64,000 nucleotides of DNA, taken from the NCBI RefSeq assembly GCF_032854445.1, contig NC_088301.1, positions 51,075,187-51,139,186 of the forward strand. The letters run 5' to 3'. Source of the stretch: Liolophura sinensis (taxonomy: Eukaryota; Mollusca; Polyplacophora; Chitonida; Chitonidae). Shown here one piece after another: positions 24,538 through 35,639 of this stretch (position 1 is its first letter; each line of letters begins with the position of its first letter). A model generated the notes under the pieces. It saw only the letters and a program-made list of their open reading frames with translations. It had not been told where the DNA came from and made no database searches. The position numbers and the translations under genes were made by a program.

Positions 24538-24877
24538 ATAAGTGAAGTGAACGTACTTGTTATCTATGTATTATCAACTGTAGAACGTAATAGATTTTGC
24601 TGAAAATTTACACGAAATTTCCCTACTGTGTGCATTTTACCTTAAATAAATCGATCTGAATTCGATTTAATTGTCCTGAATTCTGACCCCAGTTGGCAAT
24701 AAACGGTCAACAGTGCTCGAAGGGTGGTTTAGATTCTGAAGTTCGTTGGAGATCAGATGCCTTCCACCTATATGGTACAGATATTGAAAAAAGGCTTAAG
24801 TATGTTACGTATTGTAGGTCAAGTGACCGTTGTCGCTTTCAAGTTTGTATGCATGCGTAGTATGATGAATTTATTTT
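24538..24877 (+). other. Probable Kv 3' UTR with two poly(A) signals
   Basis: AATAAA occurs at 24645-24650 and 24698-24703, 108 and 161 bases after the stop codon. Confidence 0.55.
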
Positions 24878-25041
24878 CTGTCGTACACGGGAAAGTCTAC
24901 CCGCAACCTTCGGGTGTTTGTGATTTCCCCCGGGCTGGCCCATTTCCTTCCATCATATTGCTGTCCGCCGTCGTATAAATGGAATTTTATTCAATTCGGC
25001 GTAAAACACCAATAAATAAAATGAAATAATAAATAAATAGG
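24878..25041 (+). mobile_element. SINE 3' two-thirds fragment
   Basis: Ordered family modules: TCGTACACGGGAAAGTCTAC, TTTCCCCCGGGCTGG, CCGCCGTCGTATAAATGGAA, GGCGTAAAACACCAATAAAT and an AATAAATAAATAG tail. The tRNA-like head is missing. Confidence 0.8.
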
Positions 25042-25772
25042 AAAATGACACATGCATGGGAAAGTGCACACGTTGGTGTTCATTGTGAAAAGCGGATTTT
25101 TTTTCTGAAATAAATTTGACGTCCATCCTCTGCATCATTGATGTAACACCATGATCAGTGTACAATTCCCAGCAATAATACAATATAAATGGTGTATATA
25201 ACATGTCTTACCACGTGTTAATGTCCTTCAAGTAAAATATTCTTGGGTGGACGCAGGGATACACATTAATCAATTAATCAGTCTGTTAGGGTGTCGAATT
25301 CTGCTTAACCTGGGGCTAGTCATTGTGTTGAATTAGATCGCCCATTTGGATATATCAGCAGTTGCAATTGTGACACTGATATCGACAACTTACCATAAAC
25401 TAGCATGGTACGCGATCTGAATACTGATTTAATTCATTCGCCTAGAAAATTCCTTGCGTCTTTCCACCATCATTGAAAACTAATGACTGTCTTTGCATGA
25501 TTTCATCCTACTTTCCTGCTTCCTATACTTTTGGGTTCTTTGGTGGTTTGTGCTGATATATATGTTTCCTTATATACCTTGCATAATGGTGTTCCAGCAA
25601 AGTTTAATTGGGATATATATTAATTGAAGAATGAACTCGTAAATGAATTATGTACCGGGTTCCCTACTGAAATGGCGTCATGCGCAGGGTTGATTTAGTT
25701 CCCTGAGTTTATTCACATGTGCTCTCTTCACCGAGAAATGTTTTACACTATCATTTAACTTTAAGTGGAATT
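25042..25772. other. Intergenic, with a repeat R1 copy
   Basis: A weak SINE tail is at about 25216-25283 and repeat family R1 at 25303-25560. No gene was seen. Confidence 0.6.
25303..25560 (+). repeat. Unclassified interspersed repeat family R1, copy 2
   Basis: Shares TGCTTAACCTGG, GTTGAATTAGATCG, ATATCGACAACTT, AGCATGGTACGCGATCTGAA, TTCATTCGCCTAGAA, ATCATTGAAAACTAATGACT and CTTTGCATGATTTCATCC with the other copies, in the same order. Confidence 0.7.
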
Positions 25773-25896
25773 ACCCAGAAGCCTCCCATCAATGTTGTCA
25801 GTGTGAGTTCAAGTCCAGATCATGCTGGCTTCCTCTCCGACCGTACGCGGGAAGGTCTGTCAGCTACCTGCGGATGGTCATGGCTTTCCCCGGGGG
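25773..25896 (+). mobile_element. SINE 5' part, cut off at its 3' side
   Basis: ACCCAGAAGCCTCCCATCAA, the B-box GTGAGTTCAAGTCCAG, TCATGCTGGCTTCCTCTCC, CCGTACGCGGGAAGGTCTG and TGCGGATGGTCATGG are consecutive family modules. The element stops at CCCCGGGGGAA and passes directly into repeat family R2. Confidence 0.8.
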
Positions 25897-26010
25897 AAAT
25901 TTGCTACTATTTAAGCATTAAAATAGTTCATTTACATGAACAGTTAGAATAAAACAGTAAGGTAAATTGACAAGAGGCCGTATATTTAACTTGTGACCAT
26001 TTATCATGAA
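25897..26010 (+). repeat. Unclassified repeat family R2, copy 1
   Basis: Shares TTGCTACTATTTAAG, ACAGTTAGAATAAAAC, GGTAAATTGACAAGAGGCCG and GTGACCATTTA with 40963-41150, in order. Confidence 0.65.
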
Positions 26011-26357
26011 TCACACATATCAGAACATATTATGTTTCAACTCGTAAAACCATGACTGCTTGCAATTTTCCATACACTGTCACACCCAGTGGTGTTGAGC
26101 GTATATCTGCCAGTATTGCATACCTGATCACTGTTTGGCCTCTTTCATCAATAGTTTAAATTTTGCATTCATATGAAAGTCTACCGCATAGAGAGTAAAA
26201 CCACAGATAAGCTACACCCGAACACAACTATCTGGTTTATGAGGTTTTTGTACACCTTATTTCATGCATGTACATATAAGTACATTCAGTATGATGCGCC
26301 CAAAACTTGCGAACATCAACGATTAATTGTAAGCTGCATGCAAATTACAAAGAGGGC

Positions 26358-26368
26358 ATGACTTTGAA
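26358..26368. repeat. Target-site duplication of the LINE, left copy
   Basis: ATGACTTTGAA, identical to 30960-30970, abuts the tetranucleotide tail of the element. Confidence 0.92.
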
Positions 26369-26387
26369 TGAATGAATGAATGAATGA
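26369..26387 (-). repeat. (TGAA)n tail of the LINE
   Basis: Four TGAA units and a partial fifth directly after the left target-site duplication. On the element's own strand this is the 3' tail. Confidence 0.9.
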
Positions 26388-26398
26388 TTATGGTTTAA

Positions 26399-26433
26399 CG
26401 CCACATCAGCAATATTTCGGCCATATCGTGGCG
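26399..26433 (-). promoter_or_regulatory. 3'-terminal hairpin of the LINE RNA
   Basis: A six-base stem CGCCAC (26399-26404) / GTGGCG (26428-26433) encloses a 23-base loop. The arrangement and flanking GTTTAACG match the SINE hairpin at 62526-62561. It is probably the structure the reverse transcriptase recognises (inference). Confidence 0.65.
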
Positions 26434-26636
26434 AGAACAGGGTGAAAAAACGGGGCGGTTGAGGTTTTCGATATGGTGGTGAGAACATCAAAAACGAAAC
26501 ATAAATGTTCAAAATCAGATAAGAACAACCAAAAAACAGTTAAAACTCGAAAACCAGCATATTTTAAAAATAGTATATCAAGAAATCTTTATGTATATAT
26601 AACTTTTTATCTATAGATATTTATGTCAATTAAAAT

Positions 26637-27464
26637 CTATATCTTATGATAAAGGTCAATAGCCCTCAAATATTTTATGACAACATCGCCAGCGATGCTG
26701 TCAAACAAATCATATATAGAGCTGACCGTGTAGAATCTCTGCCGAACATGGGCAAAGTCTACACAGTCAACCAAGATATGTTTGATGCCATATTGGGCTA
26801 CACATCCAACACACTCAGGAGCACTGCTCCCATCTAGTATGAAATTCTGTGTCAGATGAGAGTGCCCAATACGACACCTCGTTAAAACTACTTGGTCTCT
26901 ACGAGACATTTGGTAAGTATAGGAATTGTAGCCAATGACAGGATGAATGGGATGCAGTTTATTATAAACCTGCAAGACCCATTCACCCTGCCAAAGGCGA
27001 CGAATATATTTAAGGATATTAGACTTTATTTCAGTATACAGGATTTTAACCCGAGATACAGGTTTATACATGGCAGCTTTCGCTTCCCTATCCACGACTA
27101 TGTTTCCATCCATACCAATGTGACTTGGTATCCAACAGAATATAATATCTTTATCTCTTTTAATTAGTTTTCTATGTTTGGTTATTATCTCAGGTATCAA
27201 TGGATTTTTAAATTTATTATTCTGAATTGCCAAAAGGCAAGACAGCGAGTCGCTGCATATCACTGCCCGCTGGGCAAAATATGATAAGGCCAGGAGTATA
27301 GCCCTGGCCTCTGCAGAAAAGATAAAAGATGAAGGTGGAAGACGAAGAGAGGTGACCCGCTGATCTAAGACAGCCGATGAGTTTCTAAAAGCACCCAGGC
27401 TGAGCCTCAAACCCTGGTGATGAACACGATCCAATATTTTATTATACGACTTCCTCGGGGTCAA
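26637..27464 (-). pseudogene. LINE ORF2 C-terminus: RNase H plus zinc knuckle
   Basis: 275 uninterrupted codons. RNase H acidic residues appear in SAEARAILLAL, ICSDSLSCL and WIPSHIGMDGN...D. Behind it CVGCVAQYGIKHILVDC gives CX2CX7HX4C, typical of the end of I-superclade ORF2 proteins. It is the best preserved part of the element. Upstream RT sequence is out of frame, so no intact polyprotein can be made. Confidence 0.88.
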
Positions 27465-27589
27465 GATGAAGTTTCCGTTAGTTACAAAAATGCATACCTA
27501 CGGTTTTAGACGTTGAAAATCTAAAAACATTTTCAGTTGCCATTTCTCGATTTTACTGAGACAAAGCTGCAACTGACGTTCGATGTTAT

Positions 27590-28100
27590 TCATATTTTTA
27601 GCTCAGTAGCATATAAGGAAATCATCCACGCGTAAAGAACCTTCTGTGCCAGATGTTAATGTTTTTGCTAGGCTATCTACCTTAAACTGACGATCAGATA
27701 AAACTGATATATAAATAAAGGTAAGCGACCTTTTAATGCCATTTCCGCGAGGTCTTTTAAAATACTATATTTCCATGTGGTGTCGTAGGCCTTTTCAAGG
27801 TCGAAAAATATCGACACCACATGTTCATTATTAACAAAACCATTACGAATAAAAGTTTTAAATCGAACAAAGTGATCTAAAGTAGATCGACCTTAACGAA
27901 AACCACATTGAATATTAGATAAAATCTTGTTGGTTTCGAGAAACCAAACAAGTCTATCGTTGATCATCCGTTCTATAATCTTACAAACACAGCTTGTAAG
28001 AGCTATGGGACGGTAATTATTTGGATCAGTATGATCCTTTACCCGGTTTGGGAACCGGAATAATACACGCCTCCTTCCATGATGGTAGAAAATTACCAGT
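27590..28100 (-). pseudogene. LINE reverse transcriptase remnant
   Basis: Translated on the - strand in shifting frames: SWKEACIIPVPKPGK (about 28085), NNYRPIALTSCVCK (about 28020), FFDLEKAYD (about 27810) and RVDDFLI (about 27620). The Tyr of the catalytic box is Arg and at least one frameshift is present. Confidence 0.8.
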
Positions 28101-28333
28101 TATCCAAATACTTGAGTAATCGAAAAGCCTTAGTTCTAAAAATACGAACCTGGTTTAAGTTATTATCATTAGGACATATGTTAAAATTTCGCTCGGCATT
28201 TTTGCGGTACTTAATGGCTTTGCGACTGTCCTTATCATACTAGGGTTTACTTTTGGATTTTGGATTTGTCGAGGTTTTAGGGATAGTTCTGTCGACAGCT
28301 CGTGAAACAAGCTCGTTAAATTTGAATATAGGA

Positions 28334-28720
28334 TCATCTGCTGCATAGAGAGTCTCTATGATCACTACCACAAAGATCGTCATGCACCTTCCAAGAAAAA
28401 TCCGGGAGAAGTGATGGATCTATGATAGTGAGATCGATAGCAGAATAAGCGCCGCTACCCGGATGTAAATAGGTATTAGAACCATCATTAAAATAACACA
28501 TCTCCTCCTTAGATAAGAAGTCTTCCACTATCTTGCCCTTATTATTTATGTTATTACTGCTCGAAAGGGGGTTATGGGAATTAAAATCTCCCAGTATTAT
28601 AAACAGTTTAGGTAATTGTTCTTTTAGATTATGTAACTGAAAAGCTGACAAACAATGGTTCGGAGGTATATACACCGAATATAATGTGACTGTTTCACAT
28701 AATGAAACACGAACGGCCAC
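28334..28720 (-). pseudogene. LINE endonuclease domain remnant
   Basis: About 128 codons with LYSVYIPPN, FIILGDFNSHN and a terminal GSDHRD, the order of exonuclease III-like endonucleases of LINEs. The spacer to the RT motifs is only about 250 bases, suggesting an internal deletion. Confidence 0.85.
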
Positions 28721-28987
28721 AGCCTGAACCTCTGCATGCAGAGCAACAGGGCTGTGGATAATATTGTTATTTATATATATCGAGGAGCCGCCAGCAGCTC
28801 GCTCTTCTTCAATACAATAGGTGCTATAAAGTGAATAATTATTAAGAGTTATTTTGTCTTTGTCAGATGTCTTCAGGTGAATTTCCTGAAAACACAGGGC
28901 AATTTAAAGATTGAACTAGTGTTATTTCAATAAAATTTGCCTTAACACCTCGACAATTCCACTGTATAATTTTGTATAAAGAAGACA

Positions 28988-29828
28988 TTATGGAGGAAGG
29001 CGTATGGGGGATCTTTTATCTTTATGTTTGGACCGATTACGACCCTTTCTTGGAGATTGGCTGGAAGATCTCCCTGGTGCGGGTGATGCATCTATCACAT
29101 CCACATCTGAGGTTGAAGGGGCAACGTCCTCCAACGATCCAAACCTATTAAAAGTTTGGACAGGGTCCCTAGTGGCCTTAGAGGGACGCTTCGTGGGACC
29201 ACTTAGTTTGTTATTTTCATTATGATGTTTGTTTCCGGACTTAGTTCTGGCAGTTTTTTTTTTTTTTTTTATCATGTTCAGGTTTATCAGTTTTTTTTTG
29301 TATAATATTTACTTGTTTCACTTGCTGTACTGTAGTGGTCTGGGTTGAGTAGGAATTGAGGGCAGGTTGAGCAGCAGGTTGTAAAGATATAGAACTAGGT
29401 TTGTCGTTTCCGATGGGCCAAGTCAAGGAGGTTTGTGTAGCTACAGATGTTACTCGCTTGACCACATTGGCAAACGAGGACTGCGGAGAAGTATTAGAGG
29501 GTGAGACTAATTTTCGGGTTTCCTGATATGATATATTGTTTTTGACTTTAATATTGATTATTTGTTTTTCCTTCACGAAAAGCGGACAGACTCAAGACGA
29601 GGCCTTGTGATCTCTATTGCAGTTGCACTTAACTGTGTTGCTGCAGTCAAAACCATCATGGTCCTCACTGCTACATCTGAAACACCAGTTTATTTTTACA
29701 TTGTCCCTCGCCGTTACCAAATTTTGGTAAGTTAAACAATGTGTCGTATTAGGGATGTATAAATCCACATTAACCCTATACGGGCCAATGTAGATATGCG
29801 ACAGTAGAGAGGTACTATTAAATGTCAA
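28988..29828 (-). pseudogene. LINE ORF1 (Gag-like) remnant
   Basis: Three open segments in different frames. The upstream one (29828-29592) has the zinc knuckle CFRCSSEDHDGFDC followed by a second Cys/His cluster. The downstream ones are Ser/Thr/Lys-rich with a poly-Lys stretch and no clear domain. Frame changes show decay. Confidence 0.75.
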
Positions 29829-30959
29829 AAAGTAGGTATTTAATTTGATGATGTTGCCAGCTTTTTGCTGTGAAACGTTTTACTCTGCCAACACTTTGTG
29901 GTTTTAATTCTGTACAGATTTCTTCTTCAGTTAAGTCTATGATATCACCATCCCTATCACGCATTATTCCCTGACAGCTAATCAGGGGATTGTTAGGGGA
30001 TGTATGAATAGGTATATCAGAGATTTTGTTTAATTATAATAAATGTTTAGATTGTTGTTTCCGGAAACATTCGATGAGAGTGTCTCCGGATCGTAGTGTT
30101 TTTAACAGTTTTCAAAGTCCCAGCTGCTCCTTCTAATGTTCTTTTTAACAAAAAAGAATGGATTTTAGAGGCTGGCTGTTGTTCATTCCTAGTGGAGGGG
30201 ACTATAAAAGCCGGCCAGTTGTCCTGTATGAATCAGATTCTAACTTCCTCTTTTTATCAGCGCCTGACGTGGGCTGACAGGAAGATCTGATAGATAGATC
30301 AGAAACGTTTGATGAAAGGTTGAAGGAAGTCATAATAAATATCAAATACGTATTCACGCGATGTGTTCCCCACCCACCACGGAGTGCCACCAAGGGCGAT
30401 GCCTGAACCTGGGGATACCCAACAGGAAACGCACCACGGACTCCACGTGAGGTATACTCGAATAGACGGCCTTAATTGGCAAACCTATTAAGTGAATAAG
30501 GTCACACATGAGACACATACTACTCGATTGACCCAGGAGCCACCACCTCAAAACATAGTCCCACAACAAAAACTTAGAAGGAAACAGTTATTCTCGAAGG
30601 ATTGATGTTATCGAGAAATGTTTAGGACCACGCAGAAGCAAAACGTGACCAAGCCCATTGATCGGACCTGGCCCACCCGACCCCCTGTCTCTCTCCAAGT
30701 AAGGGTTTGGGCGTGAGGATCTCGCAAGACCAGCACACCCTCAGCCACCAGGATCCCGTCCACGGAGATTACGAGTCGCAACCCACGGCAAACAGGCCGC
30801 TTCCTGGATGCCTCTCATACAACTGAGAAGATGTGAGCCTATGGTATTCATCGGGCTCAAACAGGAGAGTTCTAGGTTAGTCGTATTTTACGACAAGCTT
30901 GTCTAGAGGGCTGAGGTCTTATTCTTATCACCCGAAAACCCCACGGGGGGAGGGGGAGA

Positions 30960-30970
30960 ATGACTTTGAA
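30960..30970. repeat. Target-site duplication of the LINE, right copy
   Basis: ATGACTTTGAA, identical to 26358-26368, directly outside the GC-rich 5' end of the element. Confidence 0.92.
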
Positions 30971-31195
30971 GACAATGGATATCACTTGAATATAATATGA
31001 ATATAAGCGTCAAGTCCGACATTCATATACCATTCGCAGTCCATAAAAGGCGTTCCAAGTTGATAATCGCAAGATCCATTTCCAAAACAACGTTTAACAC
31101 TAACTCCCAAAGACAAAGGTATGTAAGAAATTATACAAATAATTTAAAGCATGTGCTTGCAGCGCGATTAGCACAGGATTTTTCCGGAACACTGC

Positions 31196-31260
31196 TCCTA
31201 AAAAGGTCAGTGAAAAAATCCTTGAGTACGACGCCAAACACCACTCAAATAAATAAATAA
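31196..31260 (+). mobile_element. SINE tail fragment
   Basis: CCTTGAGTACGACGCC, AAACACCACTCAAATAAATA and AATAACC match the 3' end of the tRNA-headed SINE. Confidence 0.6.
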
Positions 31261-31675
31261 CCCTCAAGATAAGTTATATCATGGCGGTCACTTTCTTAGG
31301 AGTATACAACCGACCTTTGGCAAGTTACTGACGAACTTTTCCACAAGTGAAGTACATATAAGTGGTCTTCATGGAATGTTAGTCAACGGCGAGGTGTCGT
31401 GTCTGGTTTCTTTGACATGGTGTTCCAGTCAGGCAGCACCATAAATATGTCAGCATTAGGTCAGACCTGTTACCAGGAGATACCGTCGTGCTATTACCAA
31501 AATGATAAATCCAAATAAAACGCACAAAATCTATCCACCCTTCCATCTGCCTCCGTCGCCTTCAAACACAAAAAACTGTTCACAAAGGCATCCTCAAGAT
31601 CTGGCCCTTGTGGATTGTTTTAATGTGATTGTAAATTAAATACGATTATCACACTTCATTCTGAGTAATTTTAGA

Positions 31676-31775
31676 CCATTTGCCAACTATCGCAGTGTCG
31701 TCACTGCTCTGGTTTTACCGTCTGTGCTGCAGTCTTTTATTTTATATAACATTTATGACAAGTAATAAAATACCA
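31676..31775 (+). repeat. Unclassified repeat family R2, fragment
   Basis: CCATTTGCCAACTATCGC, GTCGTCACTGCTCTGG and GTCTGTGCTGCAGT align in order with CCATTTACCAGATATGACGC, GTCGTTGCTGCTCTGG and GTTTATGCTGTACT at 41070-41125. Confidence 0.55.
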
Positions 31776-32396
31776 AACCCATGCTCCTGTTGTCTAATGT
31801 TATGCGTGGCAGATAAAACGTTTATTTTAAAGAAATCAGTACATATAATATAAGTAGGATTAATATGTATTTAATAAATATAGGGATACTTTGGCCTTTG
31901 TGGCTTTCTTGCGGCCGGGAATTAAGCATATTCTCCTGCTAAGCACCTGTTAAAGGAAGTCCCATTTCTGGCTCAGAACGAGTTGTGTGAAAGTTAAACT
32001 GTGCACTTATGTGGCATGTGCATTCAGACTGCAGTATATGACAGTGAAATGAAAAGAATACAAAGTGCTTTAGATAGGAAATGTTCACAGTGTGCAATGT
32101 TGTGACATGCAAATTCGAGCCGAATTGCAGAATATGGCGAGTAGACCACGGATGATTTACCAGATCTAAATTTCTTTAGGCGGGAAATGGTCGATCCCAG
32201 TTAAGAAACTATAGTCATTCTTCCAAAGTAACTGGCTCACTTCTATTCGGATAAGTACAGACTTCCTCAGTAGATGTCCTTTGCTGCCAGCCACCGGTAG
32301 CTTGTATAGGGTAGGCCCCTTTTACCTATCAAGACCATCTACCTGTCGTTCCAATGATTCATATCCTTTTAAAATAGCACCTATTCACGTGGAGTG

Positions 32397-32430
32397 TGTG
32401 AGTGTTTGGGGTTTAACGTCGTACTTAACG
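32397..32430 (-). mobile_element. 3' end fragment of the hairpin-tailed SINE/LINE family
   Basis: TGTTTGGGGTTTAACGTCGT followed by ACTTAAC equals the outer part of the SINE end at 62520-62540. The matching stem arm is missing. Confidence 0.55.
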
Positions 32431-35400
32431 TATTGAGGTGGAATCGTAAACAATACACAGGAGGTAGGCTGGTTTTCCGGAATATCACATGTGATGGTCA
32501 ATAGAAACACGACAAAAATGTTGTTCAACTTTTGCAGTCCTTTGTGTATTTGAGATTGTGTATGAATACACAGTCTTTTGTGTAACACGAGGAGTAACTT
32601 ATTGGTGCACGGTTGCCTCCCCTGTTCGTCCAAATGCTGACACTTATCAATATGACTAAAGTTATCAACATTGATATCGCCGCTATCACCAGACTCTGCC
32701 GCTCCACTGTGAGTATCGCATATTGGTCTCTATCTGAGGAATGGAATAAAATGAATACAATTACTGACTAAATATAACTCAAAGAGATATTCTTTATTTT
32801 AGGCGATTTTATTGCTGATAATAAGTCTCAAGAAGCGTCTATCGTATATATTTCGTTATAAGACTGCTATTATGTAAGTAAATTGCAACGTCTTGTCTTC
32901 TGTTGAAAATTAAATATGCCTCCAAACGCTATTAGATACAAACCAGTGAGCATTATCATAGTTTTATGCTAAACATGTTAAGTTTGAAAAGGAAACATTA
33001 CGAAAGAAAAAAAAAAGAAATTGATTATACAGAACGAAAATACGCCCGAACAACAGTTGCACAATAATACAACTAAATGTAGCATCCACGGTAGAAGATG
33101 AAAATACAGATCTAGAAAACTTGTCTACCAAATTAAAACAGCCAACGTTAAAAGGCTGTCTATTACCGTCTAATCCATAACAACAAATATGCTACAAAAA
33201 ATTTAATATATGCTATAATGCCCGTGTGACCAATCTGCAACAGGTTCTGACTATATAAAAGCAGTACATAATACTACAATATTCTGTGGTGCAGCGCTTG
33301 TATCTTATTTTACCGTATCAGGAAAAGCCTTTCCATCACAAGAGAAGAAAGTAGTTTACCTGTTTATTCTGTGGGACTATCCAATAGCCCTAGAATTGTC
33401 ATGCGATTAAATAAAATATAAAAATATGTCATACAGCATCTATGAATCATTCAATCTATATGTAGATACGGTTCAAAAACAAAACCATACACATTCATCA
33501 CACGCAAAACTAGAGGCATATTTGACATCATTCGATCATATTATTGGGACATCGATACGCCATTTGATTGTAGCCCTATACTGTTGTGACTATGTGAGTG
33601 ACTAAATGACGGCACTGACCTGTTAAATGGGCACCCAACCTTTGAAGTATTTCGTCTGTTCCAGAAGTCGGCACCATTTCTTGTATCTTATCTCCCATGG
33701 AATCGAGTCAACAATGCGATGAATTATTAACTAACATTCGGCCCGGACGTCCTTATGCCTACGGAGTATATATTGCTGAGGTCACTGATGTATAATGTGT
33801 ACAACCTGATCACACCTACCAGAGTTTTCCTAACATAGCTGTTACCAGTGCCTACTTCACATGTGTTGTACGAGTGATACTATCTAGCGGAACGGCCTAT
33901 TGTTTAGGGGAATATGCTGCATACTGTTGTCGACAAGTACGCGCGGGTATTTGGTTACTATGTAAACAACATCTCTCTTCGCGCCGAACAGCTTGTTGTC
34001 TGAACTTTGACCTTTGTATATTCCACTGGCATAAACACAGCTCGACACGGTTCATGTCTTGACTCGTCGGGTGATTATTTTTATACCTGACAGGTATTAA
34101 ATCATTGTCACTCGCTTTTTGACGTCACGGCTATACATGTTATACAGGCTTGAAAACTAGCCTATACATTTAACTATGACAAACGAAAAGCAAACTCAGA
34201 GCAAGTATTCTCATAGTGTTTGTATTAATTAACATACTTTATTGTTAAGCCTCACCTCACAGAAGAAACGATTGTACTCGTACTTAGGTCCCTACTCCTA
34301 AACAGTACATTTTATATCTTATTAACTGACAATGCGGTAATTAGTAATATTCATGTTTCGATCAACTTATTTAATGGGTAACTCTAACGTGCTACATATC
34401 CTGTGTACCACTTGTGATATGAAAACACATACACTGGAAAGTCTGAGGGACTACAGGAAAGAAGAAAAGACTTTGTTAAAGGGGAGAAGGAGTTCCCCGT
34501 ATAGCATACTAAGCATAAAGATATATTTGTACAATTACAGACGCTTACTTTGAAAACATAAATATTACCAAGTCTTAGGGTGGCAGTGTTCTAAGCAGAC
34601 GACATGAGGAAAGAACATGGCACGATACTCACCTATTTCTGACATGACAGAGATGATGAAGTGTGTATTATGGGCGTAATGCGAGTCGTGGTTCTTGATA
34701 CAAACACACAGTATGAAGGAAATTTGATGTGGGTGAAAAAAACACGCCTTTTAGAAGAACATAATTAATTCTGGAGACAAATGCCATCATCAGAATGCAG
34801 GCGACCACGTAAGACGATATGATAAAGTAAAATAGAAATAATTGCGCTTGTTCCAGTTGTTTAACGCACACCTGTACTTTGCTCTTTTGCTTAACAATAT
34901 CATTCAGACGTTAATCTCACTGATTTCACTCTTAGATATCTAGGCTACTTCAGTTCAAGCCTGATTACACACAATGCAATCAATCAGTAAGAATCAAGAG
35001 AATAAGGTGACATCTCTATGTCCAATACATTTGACAGGAGATAACACGAACAAAAATTGAGGTACTCGTCAAAGGCGATTCCCGTCACTCTGACTGCGAA
35101 TTTGTGGTGTTCGATTTGTACATTGAGAAAGCACTTGTAAAAATCCCTGAAACAAGACGTTCAGTATTAAATGAGACTTTAACCATGTGAAAGCTGGACT
35201 ATAATTTTGAAGCTGAGGGTCGAGATATGGGTCACATTTTGATGTAGGTACATGCTACAAATACATGAACTCACAGTTTTTGCCTCGAGAACGTTATGCA
35301 GAAGCCCATTTAAAACTCGACGCCGTCTTTCAGAAAGACACGTCGGCTTTTAAACGGCCCTTCAACATGCAAAACCTAGACACAAAATCTCAGAAAACTA

Positions 35401-35639
35401 AAATGAGCTTTAACGTGGAACATGTCTATTTTAATATTATAAAATGGACGATGGTTTATGCTTTCGTCAATTTTAAATAGATCCATTTTTAATAGAATAG
35501 TGTACGAAGTATAGCCTATTAGTTTCTATATCTCAGTCACACTCTTTTCCTTTTTTGTATGAAAACAAATGTAAACATATAGGTTACACTGCTACAATAG
35601 GTGCGTTTGAAGTTGGAACTCTTTGGTAACAGAAACTGT

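Larger units (their letters stand above)
26369..30959 (-). mobile_element. Degenerate non-LTR retrotransposon (LINE) with RNase H, I/Nimb-like
   Basis: A 4,591-base insertion between two identical 11-bp repeats. Read on the - strand: a GC-rich leader (about 30959-30300), Gag-like ORF1 with a CX2CX4HX4C knuckle (29592-29828), an apurinic-type endonuclease with GDFNSH and SDH motifs (28720-28334), reverse transcriptase with FFDLEKAYD (about 27810) and an RVDD version of the YxDD box (about 27620), RNase H (27464-26637) followed by a CX2CX7HX4C knuckle, then a 3' hairpin and an (ATTC)n tail. RNase H downstream of RT places it in the I superclade, which includes Nimb; the exact clade is inferred. 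Stops and frameshifts break both frames and the EN-RT spacer is short, so it is dead. Confidence 0.92.
30971..35639. other. Intergenic between LINE and receptor gene B
   Basis: Holds a SINE tail fragment (31196-31260), a fragment of repeat R2 (31676-31775) and a solitary 5' arm of the SINE/LINE hairpin (32397-32430). A - strand stretch at 32707-32525 could encode a hydrophobic signal-anchor-like peptide behind an acceptor (TACTCACAG), but no family was recognised. No other gene could be supported. Confidence 0.5.
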
